Below, in pieces: positions 1 to 6,151 of a stretch of 6,365 nt of DNA. Every line of letters starts with the position of its first letter. Position 1 is the stretch's first letter. Location of the stretch: assembly GCA_012511915.1 (NCBI GenBank), contig JAAZFB010000136.1, forward strand, positions 1-6,365. The letters are read 5' to 3'. Under the pieces are notes generated by a model, which had not been told where the DNA came from, did no database searches, and saw nothing but the letters and a program-made list of their open reading frames with translations. The translations under genes were made by a program, and so were the position numbers. Source of the stretch: Clostridiaceae bacterium. GTDB lineage: Bacteria > Bacillota > Clostridia > Monoglobales > Firm-18.

Positions 1-1
1 G

Positions 2-1153
2 AGCAGAGGGCATTTGGTTGATAACAAGTTGAATGAAACTGCGGTATGTAATTTTAAGATGGCCGACTTAATTTTCGGCAGATATCTTTATTTGGTAATT
101 TATGTTACCGAAAATTGTAATTTTTGCTGTGAATACTGTTTTCAACAACATCAGCCTAAGAGTTTATCACAAAAAACAGCAGAAAGTATTGTCAAGTTTG
201 TGAAGCGGGAGCTTTTTAAATATCAAGGTGTTAAAATAAGCTGGTTTGGTGGAGAACCACTATTAGAAATGGATATAATAGAAGAAATTTCATTACAGAT
301 AAAATTAGCTTGCCGACAGTCTAAAAAAGTATTTTGGGCTGAAGTTACGACAAATGGATATTTGCTAACTCCTGAAAATATGAGCCGACTGATTGTATGT
401 AATGTTGTTGATTATACTATTACATTGGATGGTCTCAAGGAAAATCACGATAAGTACAGACATACATTGGATGGGCAACCATCTAATGACATAATAATGG
501 GAAATTTAATCTCAATACGAGATTTGGTACATCATAGCTCTGTTTCAATATTGATTAGAACAAATGTTACCAAAGAATCCATAATGGGTCTTAAAAAATT
601 CTATCTTACCTTAGACACTTTGTTTGGTAGCGATAAACGTTTCTCACTTTTGATAAAACCTGTTTATGATTGGGGTGGAACGCGGATTGAGAACATTAAA
701 TCAGTTCTCTTAAAAGATTTTGGTTTGGACATACTCTATAAAATTGTTTCGGAATTTAATCTTCAATTAAAATTTTGGGGGAATATAAATGAGTTGGAGT
801 TTGGGGGAAAAGTGTGCCATGCATGCTATGCTAACAGGTGGACAATAGGTATTGATGGTCAGGTAAGTAAATGTGATACCTGCTCACCAGTGTTATCGGT
901 TGGGTGGTTAGCAGATGGAATGCTTATTACAGATATGGCTACGCTCGAATGGAGTAATCAAATCTTTGATATAGAAGGCAAATGTATAAGTTGTCCATTG
1001 AGGGGAGTGTGTCTCGGTGGAACATGTCCTCAAAAACGGATTATTTATGGTACTCGGGTTTGCTTCTTGGAAAATGGAATTAATGCACTTTTATCCTTGG
1101 TGGTCAACACGATAAGTGAGGAGGAGAATATATGTACAATTTCAGTGATGTAA
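2..1153 (+). CDS. Radical SAM/SPASM peptide maturase (5' end missing)
   Basis: Likely iron-sulfur enzyme that installs a radical-based modification on a RiPP precursor in the cytoplasm. Numbering from the TTG at 14, the radical SAM CX3CX2C cluster motif is C35, C39, C42, followed by GGEP in 'WFGGEPLLE'. The C-terminal SPASM region has C271, then a GX4C ending at C287 (G282), C290, then C324, C327, C333, C338 and C350, close to the usual CX2CX5CX3C pattern but with four residues between the last pair (CLGGTC). This fits binding of auxiliary [4Fe-4S] clusters. The frame is open to the left edge, and the first residues (RGHLVDNKLNE) resemble the 'GFLVxxxxDE' linker that often precedes the SAM barrel in maturases with an N-terminal recognition wing. 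I therefore think the true start lies upstream and that TTG 14 is not the start. It overlaps the carrier protein gene by 22 nt. Family assignment is strong; the substrate is inferred from the small peptide gene at 1437. A CcpM-like subgroup is possible but is from memory. Confidence 0.9.
   Translation, partial: SRGHLVDNKLNETAVCNFKMADLIFGRYLYLVIYVTENCNFCCEYCFQQHQPKSLSQKTAESIVKFVKRELFKYQGVKISWFGGEPLLEMDIIEEISLQIKLACRQSKKVFWAEVTTNGYLLTPENMSRLIVCNVVDYTITLDGLKENHDKYRHTLDGQPSNDIIMGNLISIRDLVHHSSVSILIRTNVTKESIMGLKKFYLTLDTLFGSDKRFSLLIKPVYDWGGTRIENIKSVLLKDFGLDILYKIVSEFNLQLKFWGNINELEFGGKVCHACYANRWTIGIDGQVSKCDTCSPVLSVGWLADGMLITDMATLEWSNQIFDIEGKCISCPLRGVCLGGTCPQKRIIYGTRVCFLENGINALLSLVVNTISEEENICTISVM
1119..1124 (+). 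promoter_or_regulatory. Shine-Dalgarno of the carrier protein gene
   Basis: A perfect AGGAGG lies 7 nt before the ATG at 1132, inside the 3' end of the maturase gene. It fixes the start of the carrier protein and shows that the overlapping gene is translated in its own right. Confidence 0.8.
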
Positions 1154-1386
1154 GGCTAATGGTGATCAATACTTTAGAATCTATTGGTGTTATTGTTGAT
1201 GATTCATCTGAAGATGTGAATTTACAGTCGTTGGCAATGGAGTCGATAATGTTTATCATGCTGATTGTTGAAATTGAAGATACTTTAAATATTGCCATAC
1301 CCAGCGAGTATTTATTTTACGATAATTTAGTTAGCTTGAATGGTTTTGTTAACCAGATTTTAGTCGTCTTAGAGCAAAAGAAGTAA
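1132..1386 (+). CDS. Acyl/peptidyl carrier protein-like protein of the peptide maturation locus
   Basis: An 84-residue acidic protein with the size and pattern of a four-helix carrier protein. The signature stretch is 'LAMESIMFIMLIVEIED' (residues 34-50), followed by 'LNIAIPSEYL', matching the typical 'DSLxxxxLIxxLEExFxIxIPxE' helix II and following loop. Ser38 sits where the phosphopantetheine arm is attached, but the preceding residue is Glu37 rather than the usual Asp and the next is Ile39 rather than Leu. No synthetase, ketosynthase or phosphopantetheinyl transferase is visible in the window. The gene overlaps the maturase gene by 22 nt, so the two are co-transcribed and probably translationally linked. 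Carrier-like proteins are found in some clostridial radical SAM peptide loci; their function there is unknown to me. The fold call is secure. Whether it is loaded with a prosthetic group, and with what, cannot be told from sequence. Confidence 0.85.
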   Translation: MYNFSDVRLMVINTLESIGVIVDDSSEDVNLQSLAMESIMFIMLIVEIEDTLNIAIPSEYLFYDNLVSLNGFVNQILVVLEQKK

Positions 1387-1424
1387 TATAATTTTCGCTG
1401 TGCATATATGGAAATCTATTTGAA

Positions 1425-1430
1425 AGGAGA
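1425..1430 (+). promoter_or_regulatory. Shine-Dalgarno of the precursor peptide gene
   Basis: AGGAGA (within AAAGGAGA, 1423-1430) lies 6-7 nt before the ATG at 1437. A nearer ATG at 1432 is too close to this site and runs into TGA after two codons, so the site selects 1437 and argues that the small ORF is really translated. Confidence 0.7.
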
Positions 1431-1436
1431 GATGGT

Positions 1437-1526
1437 ATGAAAAAGCAGTTAAAAAAGACCATGCGTAAGGAACTTAGTGCTTGCTATCATGTTGTTCCGT
1501 GCAAAAAGTATGAAGGTTGTTGCTAA
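1437..1526 (+). CDS. Cys-rich RiPP precursor peptide, 29 residues (candidate)
   Basis: A very short ORF with a good ribosome binding site, 50 nt after the carrier protein gene and in the same operon as a radical SAM/SPASM maturase. The peptide begins with a strongly basic stretch (MKKQLKKTMRKELSA; K2, K3, K6, K7, R10, K11) and ends with a 14-residue cysteine-rich segment (CYHVVPCKKYEGCC). The four cysteines C16, C22, C28 and C29 follow CX5CX5CC, a regular six-residue spacing that ends on the last residue. The layout, basic leader plus Cys-rich C-terminus next to a maturase, a peptidase and exporters, is that of a RiPP substrate; a sulfur-to-carbon (thioether) crosslinked product is the first guess. 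Leader and core borders are inferred; there is no GG motif, the only Gly being G27 before the final CC. The sequence resembles small clostridial Cys-rich peptides only in general character; I cannot assign a family. It is too short for default gene callers and is probably missed in automatic annotation. Confidence 0.8.
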   Translation: MKKQLKKTMRKELSACYHVVPCKKYEGCC

Positions 1527-1544
1527 TCCCTAAAGGTAGCCTGT

Positions 1545-1667
1545 ATGAATGATGATAAAATCATCAAATCCAAGGAGGTTGCTGCGCATTCATGTAGAGT
1601 TAAGGTTGCTTTGTATTTTAAATCTTACGATTGCGCAGCAACCCACAACAGAAGGAAAAACATATGA
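1545..1667 (+). CDS. Doubtful 40-residue ORF between precursor and exporter
   Basis: An ATG at 1545, with AAAGG 8 nt upstream, opens a 40-codon frame (begins MNDDKIIKSKEVAAHSC) whose TGA overlaps the exporter ATG as ATGA. It has two cysteines (C17, C30), no recognisable domain and a basic tail. The coincidence with the ATGA overlap and the ribosome binding site are in favour. Against it, the frame runs straight through two inverted repeats, so the open frame may be chance within a structured spacer. It could be a leader ORF coupling transporter translation, a decayed second precursor, or nothing. Confidence 0.25.
   Translation: MNDDKIIKSKEVAAHSCRVKVALYFKSYDCAATHNRRKNI
1550..1566 (+). repeat. 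Small perfect hairpin, 7-bp stem and 3-nt loop
   Basis: TGATGAT (1550-1556) and ATCATCA (1560-1566) are exact reverse complements around AAA. The stem is AT-rich and weak and no U-run follows, so it is not a terminator by itself. It lies 24 nt after the precursor stop codon and may protect the 3' end of the precursor message. Confidence 0.45.
1577..1643 (+). repeat. 12-bp perfect inverted repeat between precursor and exporter
   Basis: GGTTGCTGCGCA (1577-1588) and TGCGCAGCAACC (1632-1643) are perfect reverse complements, 43 nt apart. After one T-T mismatch, pairing can extend by TC (1590-1591) with GA (1629-1630). The GC-rich stem ends 20 nt before the exporter ATG. No U-tract follows, so it is not a classical terminator. 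The left arm overlaps an orphan AAGGAGG (1572-1578) that leads to no usable ORF. Possible roles are attenuation or RNA processing that sets precursor expression above transporter expression, or the ends of a tiny mobile-element remnant. Confidence 0.6.
1650..1655 (+). promoter_or_regulatory. Shine-Dalgarno of the first ABC exporter gene
   Basis: AGAAGG lies 8 nt before the ATG at 1664 and supports that start over the TTG at 1631, which sits at the edge of the inverted-repeat arm and would add 11 residues without a ribosome binding site. Confidence 0.65.
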
Positions 1668-3460
1668 GTTTGTTGAAAGAGATAAAGAGAATTTCAAATT
1701 GTATAAATTTCGTTGTTCGTGAGATACGGAAGAGCAAAAAAGGATTTTTCGCTTTTACTGTACTTTCTATTGTAGTTGGAGTGGCTATTCCGCTTGTGCT
1801 TGTAAGAATCCCGGGTAGCATAGTTGATTGCCTTATGACGGGAAATTTTAAGGTTGCATTGCTGTTTGCACTTACGTTTTGCGCAACAGTTTTTTTAGGC
1901 GGTGTGCTTAATGATGGGATAAAGCGTCGCAAAATCCCGTTTGAAGAAAGAATAAGGGGTCATTTTGTCGAAAAAGTCGGGGCACACCTCATGAAGATAG
2001 ACTGTCAGCGCCTTGAAATGTCGGAAACACTAAATGAGTATCAGTTTGCCATCACTAGCATAGACGAGAAGAAAACGACGAAGATTATAGAAGAGACGGA
2101 GAAAATTTGTTCCTCACTGTTCACAATGGTAGGTCTTTTGTATATTTTAAGGGAGCTTAATGTAATAGTAATTTTGCTTCTTGTACTTGTTGTTGCGGCT
2201 AACGCTTTTGGCGAAAGTTTTCGTATGCGTCATATATATGAGCGCCACAAGACGGAGACACCGGCTCAACGGCAACTCCTTTACGCAAGGAACGAGCTTG
2301 CTAAGAAAGAATATGCCAAAGAAATTCGCATATTCGGACTTTTAGGCTATGTAACACACAAAGTTGAGTTCTATGCACAACAGATGTGTAACTTGTGGAG
2401 AAGTGCGGCAATAAAATCCATTAAGTCTGTTGCATGGACTTACATATTGCAAGGAGTTCAACTTTCAGCAGCATATATATATTTGGCGCGAGGTGTCATA
2501 AGCGGTACTATATCCGTTGCTGATTTTACGGTATACAGCACGGCGGTTACTGTATTCGGAATGTCAAGTATTCTGCTTGTAAACGGGCTTGTTTCTGTAG
2601 TGGACACAACGAAATATCTTCAAAGTCTCCGTAACTTTTTGGATATTCCGATACCGAAAAATCAAAAAAACAGTATGCCCGAAGAACCGATCACAATACG
2701 ATTTGAGGATGTTTCTTACTGCTACCCGAATCGTGAAGAATATGCTCTATCCCATATAAACTTAACGATTGAGCCTGACGTAAAGTATGCCGTGGTGGGC
2801 GAAAACGGCGCTGGGAAGACAACATTTATTAAACTCCTTATGGGTTTATATAAGCCGACTGGAGGCAGAATTACTGTGAATGGTATTGATTTAACCAACA
2901 TCGACATGGATTGCTACCGTAAGCATTTCGCAACGGTTTTTCAGGATTTTCATATTTTAGGTTTCGGACTGGATGAGAACATTGCAATGAGCGATGATGT
3001 GGATATAGAACTCATGCGCTATGCTATAGAAGGCATGGGATTGGAAGAAGCCGTGGAGCACCTTCCCGAAAAGGAAAAGACCTGCATGAGTACTGCGTAT
3101 TCTCCAAGCGGTGTAGACTTTTCTGGAGGACAAAAGCAGAAGTTGGCTATTTCCCGTGCGCTTTATAAGAATGCGCAATACATAATATTAGACGAACCGA
3201 CCGCAGCTCTTTCACCGCAGAGTGAATTTGATTTGTACCGGTCTTTTCAGAAAATCAGTCGTGAGAAGGGAGTTGTATATATATCACACCGCTTCGCAAG
3301 TTGTAGACTGTGTGATGATATCTTTGTTTTTTCCAAAGGAGGAATTATTGAACGCGGCAATCACGAGGAGCTTATGGCATTGAATGGTCATTACAGATAT
3401 ATGTTCGAGCAGCAGGCGGAATTATACGTCAACCACGGAACGGACGGTGTTTGTGTATGA
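1664..3460 (+). CDS. ABC exporter half-transporter, permease plus ATPase
   Basis: A 598-residue membrane protein with the usual exporter layout: a transmembrane region (residues about 28-310; hydrophobic stretches near 28-49, 64-84, 150-175 and 250-305) fused to a nucleotide-binding domain from about 345. ATPase motifs are complete: Walker A GENGAGKTT (379-387), Q-loop Q427 in FQDF, signature FSGGQ (486-490), Walker B ending D510-E511 in 'IILDEPTAAL', and H-loop H542 in 'ISHR'. There is no N-terminal C39 peptidase, so it does not look like a bacteriocin processing-and-export protein. Its stop overlaps the next gene's start as ATGA, and it probably pairs with that gene product to export the modified peptide, though self-immunity or an unrelated substrate is possible. 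Composition is more GC-rich than in the maturase and peptidase genes. The family call is sure; the substrate is inferred from position only. Confidence 0.92.
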   Translation: MSLLKEIKRISNCINFVVREIRKSKKGFFAFTVLSIVVGVAIPLVLVRIPGSIVDCLMTGNFKVALLFALTFCATVFLGGVLNDGIKRRKIPFEERIRGHFVEKVGAHLMKIDCQRLEMSETLNEYQFAITSIDEKKTTKIIEETEKICSSLFTMVGLLYILRELNVIVILLLVLVVAANAFGESFRMRHIYERHKTETPAQRQLLYARNELAKKEYAKEIRIFGLLGYVTHKVEFYAQQMCNLWRSAAIKSIKSVAWTYILQGVQLSAAYIYLARGVISGTISVADFTVYSTAVTVFGMSSILLVNGLVSVVDTTKYLQSLRNFLDIPIPKNQKNSMPEEPITIRFEDVSYCYPNREEYALSHINLTIEPDVKYAVVGENGAGKTTFIKLLMGLYKPTGGRITVNGIDLTNIDMDCYRKHFATVFQDFHILGFGLDENIAMSDDVDIELMRYAIEGMGLEEAVEHLPEKEKTCMSTAYSPSGVDFSGGQKQKLAISRALYKNAQYIILDEPTAALSPQSEFDLYRSFQKISREKGVVYISHRFASCRLCDDIFVFSKGGIIERGNHEELMALNGHYRYMFEQQAELYVNHGTDGVCV

Positions 3461-5232
3461 AAAAATCTATGGTTCTTAAAAAGGCAAAATTAATTATAAA
3501 GATTTGGTATGAACAATTTCGAGAGTGCCCCAAGTTGACATTATACGAGGCTGTTGGCGGCATTTTTTTCAAGTTGAAGACCGTGCTGGAAGTAATCCTT
3601 CCCGCGATGATAGTCAATGCGCTCGTTGATACCGGCTGGGCGAAAATTGCGATACTTGTAGGTATATATGCGATAATGGTTCCTCTGCTGACTGGAGTGG
3701 ACAGAGGAACGAATTTAATTCGGGAAGCATATGGGTATCAATCTATCAATCTTAGAATGAACAAGATAAACAAAAAAGCGATGTCCTTGGACTATCCGGA
3801 TACTGAAAATGTTGAAGTACTAGATATGATGGAAGCAGCCAAGGAGAGTGTATGGGAGTTTAATGATGTAGGCTATGTCATCTGTACAGACTTGCTTGGG
3901 AACATGTTATCGCTTGCGACGATGTCTGCCATCTTTATTATGCTGAACCCGTGGGTATGCCTTGTAACACTTACCATGACTTGTGCGTCCGCATATATTG
4001 AAAGAAAGAAGCTTAAAGTTGCACATGATTCACATATTTTAGAGAGCAAAGCCAAGCGTCGTTCAAATTACTGTAAGGAACTTTTGCAGAATCAAAAGCT
4101 CGGGAAAGAGGTTCGTGCTTATCATGCGGATGAATTTCTCATTCAAAAATATAGAAGAGTGCAATCGGAATATCTTTGCCAAATTGAATCGCGTGAAAAA
4201 AAGCTTTGGAGATGGTCTTTTTTACAGCGAAGCATTTATTTCTTTCAACTTATCATTACATATATCGTGGCAATCGCCGGATACCGCTCGGGTAATATCG
4301 CAATAGGGTGGTTTTTAATGTATGTAAGCGCATCCAAAGAGATGTTTTTTGTAGTACAGGAAATATTCGACAACTTAGTGGAACTCTCCGATGTGGCTGA
4401 TTACTACAAAGATTATTCGGACTACATGGACATAGAAGAAAATATGTTACATCCGGATTATCAAACATCTACGCCGCAAGCCGGACAAGGAGTACTGGAG
4501 TTTCGCAATGTGTCCTTTACTTACTCTTCGCAGACGCAGCCCGCCATTGTCAATGTGAATTTTAAGATTGAGCCAGGAGAGAAGGTTGCACTCGTCGGAG
4601 ATAACGGCGCAGGGAAATCCACGATTATAAAGCTTATATTGCGGCTTCATGATCCCACGGAAGGCGCAATATATTTCAACAATAAGGACATAAAAAGCTA
4701 TGATTATATAGAGTATTTGAAGTTATTTTGCTGTCCTTTCCAAGACTAGCAACCGTTTTCCTATACGCTCAAAGAAAATATTTGCTTCGACGATGCTGTT
4801 AATACCGAAAAGCTTCATCGTGTAATAGAACAGACAATGCTGGACCATGTGGTAGAAAAATGTTCACAAGGCGTGGATACGTATCTTGGTAGGGAGTTTT
4901 CTGAGCATGCTGTGGAACTTTCGGGGGGAGAACGGCAGTCCGTAGCTTTGGCAAGGGCTTTTTATAAAGACAGTCCAATCATATTGTTCGATGAACCCAC
5001 CGCTGCCCTCGATCCCATTCGGGAGCGGGAAATATACCGACGGGTAGAGAGGTTTTGTCAAGCGAAAACAGCCATATTCGTGTCCCACAGAATGGGAAGC
5101 ACGTCCTTTTGCAACAAAATCCTAGTGTTTGACGAAGGGAAACTGGTAGAGAAAGGGGACCACTCTTTGCTTATGAAAGCGAAAGGCTTGTATTACGATA
5201 TGTATGAGAAACAGTCTTGTTATTATCGGTGA
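3457..5232 (+). pseudogene. Second ABC exporter half-transporter, split by an in-frame TAG
   Basis: Reading through one TAG at 4747-4749 gives a normal 591-residue half-transporter in a single frame. The upstream part (430 residues, 3457..4749) has the transmembrane region, Walker A GDNGAGKST (381-389) and the Q-loop Q429 in 'PFQD'. The downstream part, open in the same frame from codon 432 (its first ATG is at 4837), has signature LSGGE (488-492), Walker B ending D512-E513 in 'ILFDEPTAAL', and H-loop H544 in 'VSHR'. The stop takes the place of an aromatic residue (compare FQDF in the partner), so one base change from TAT or TAC explains it. ATG 3457 is chosen because it overlaps the first exporter's TGA as ATGA. 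ATG 4837 has no ribosome binding site, so the second half is unlikely to be made alone. Without read-through the ATPase lacks its signature and Walker B and should be dead. The otherwise intact coding points to a very recent mutation, a sequencing error, or suppression. Confidence 0.88.
4747..4749 (+). other. In-frame amber codon at residue 431 of the second exporter
   Basis: The codons run TTC CAA GAC TAG CAA CCG TTT TCC TAT ACG, which reads FQD-stop-QPFSYT. Homologous ATPases have Phe or Tyr here. Frame and motifs continue unbroken on both sides, so this is a point nonsense change and not a frameshift. Confidence 0.9.
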
Positions 5233-5274
5233 TGGGAACGAAGTGATGATGGATAGTGTGGATATACGATACAA

Positions 5275-5302
5275 TTTAAAACTATTTATATTATTATATA
5301 AA
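5275..5302 (+). promoter_or_regulatory. Possible promoter before the S8 peptidase gene
   Basis: In the 130-nt gap between the exporter and the peptidase ATG, TTTAAA (5275-5280, 4 of 6 matches to TTGACA) and TATAAA (5297-5302, 5 of 6 to TATAAT) are 16 nt apart. The stretch is very AT-rich, so a chance match is quite possible. No hairpin terminator is seen after the exporter, so read-through from the upstream operon remains likely. Confidence 0.3.
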
Positions 5303-5351
5303 ATGTCTTGAATGGCAGGCATAGAGTGCCCATTAAACAAGATTACCGCTT

Positions 5352-5358
5352 GGGAGAG
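5352..5358 (+). promoter_or_regulatory. Shine-Dalgarno deciding the S8 peptidase start
   Basis: GGGAGAG lies 4 nt before ATG 5363. The in-frame ATG at 5312 has no such site, so the shorter protein starting MTNRKKK is preferred; it also starts just before the first catalytic motif, as is usual for compact S8 proteins. Confidence 0.6.
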
Positions 5359-5362
5359 AATT

Positions 5363-6151
5363 ATGACAAACAGAAAGAAAAAGATTGTGGTTATAGATTC
5401 AGGAGTAAATATTGAGCACCCCAGCTTAAAAGGGGTGCGGATTCAAGGACATTCTATGATTAAAGGGGATGCCCTGGATGACATAAGTGATAATTTAGGG
5501 CATGGTACTGCGATAATAGGCATCATTTATAACTATGCACAAGATGCTACATTCTATGTAATTAAGCTTTTTGATCGTGACAATAACTGTTCAGATCCAT
5601 GTAACTTGATTTCTGCATTGAACTTTATTACTGATAATATTGATTGCTATATAGTTAATCTTAGTTTAGGTATTTCTATTGTTGAGGATAAACGTGAGTT
5701 GTACATAGCTTGCAAGCGGCTAACAGAAAAAGGAGTTATAATGATTTCTGCACATGATAACTTGGGTTCATTGTCATATCCAGCTTGTTTCGATAACATA
5801 ATTGGTGTAGCGGATAGTGATAGTCGTTTAAAAAATAATGAAATAGAATATGTTAATAGTGATACCATAAACATATTAGCAAATGGTTCAAATCAAAGGG
5901 TATGTTGGGTTGAACCAGATTATTTGTTTACTGAGGGAAGCAGTTTTGCATGTGCACATGTCAGTGGTATATTGATGGCAAGTGAACAAAAGTTTTCCTC
6001 AGTGGATCAAGCTAAATTATTCTTACGAAGAAGAGCGAAGAGAGTGATTGACGATGTAAATAAGAATTATGAGCAAAAAAATATCTGCCAGATGATACTC
6101 CTGGAAGAATTGCAATTTTCCCATTTAATAAAGAAATGCACAGTTTGGTAA
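5363..6151 (+). CDS. Subtilisin-like S8 serine peptidase, cytoplasmic type
   Basis: A 262-residue subtilase with the full catalytic triad in order: Asp12 in 'VVIDSGV', His47 in 'NLGHGTA' and Ser194 in 'EGSSFACAHVSG'. Asn133 in 'SAHDNLG' fits the oxyanion-hole position, although the usual 'AAGN' has become 'AHDN'; 'SYPA' follows as expected. There is no signal peptide and no propeptide; the catalytic Asp comes within 12 residues of the start, so the enzyme should act in the cytoplasm. It is near the minimum length for the family. In this operon the most sensible role is removing the leader from the small Cys-rich peptide, particularly as neither exporter has its own peptidase domain; a housekeeping role cannot be excluded. 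The gene is very AT-rich, like the maturase and unlike the exporters. Its 3' end overlaps the start region of the next gene. Confidence 0.9.
   Translation: MTNRKKKIVVIDSGVNIEHPSLKGVRIQGHSMIKGDALDDISDNLGHGTAIIGIIYNYAQDATFYVIKLFDRDNNCSDPCNLISALNFITDNIDCYIVNLSLGISIVEDKRELYIACKRLTEKGVIMISAHDNLGSLSYPACFDNIIGVADSDSRLKNNEIEYVNSDTINILANGSNQRVCWVEPDYLFTEGSSFACAHVSGILMASEQKFSSVDQAKLFLRRRAKRVIDDVNKNYEQKNICQMILLEELQFSHLIKKCTVW

Noticed and set aside
1432..1440. ATG 1432 as a start codon
   Set aside because: It reads ATG GTA TGA, stopping after two codons, and sits too close to the Shine-Dalgarno.
1577..1643. Inverted repeat as a rho-independent terminator
   Set aside because: The 43-nt loop is long and the right arm is followed by CACAACAGAAGG with no U-run.
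1631..1663. TTG at 1631 as start of the first exporter
   Set aside because: No ribosome binding site; it falls at the edge of the inverted-repeat arm, whereas ATG 1664 has AGAAGG at proper spacing.
4837..5232. Separate 131-residue ATPase gene
   Set aside because: It is the in-frame continuation of the second exporter after the TAG, lacks Walker A and has no ribosome binding site.
5312..5335. Weak inverted repeat GGCA...TGCC near 5315-5330
   Set aside because: The stem is only four base pairs without supporting context.
5312..5362. ATG 5312 as start of the S8 peptidase
   Set aside because: No Shine-Dalgarno before it and the extra 17 residues do not resemble a signal peptide; ATG 5363 has GGGAGAG upstream.
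1104..6000. Minus-strand ORFs of 60-104 codons, such as 1618-1932 and 2957-3178
   Set aside because: Each lies opposite a well-supported plus-strand gene, shows no recognisable domain and is read as a shadow frame.
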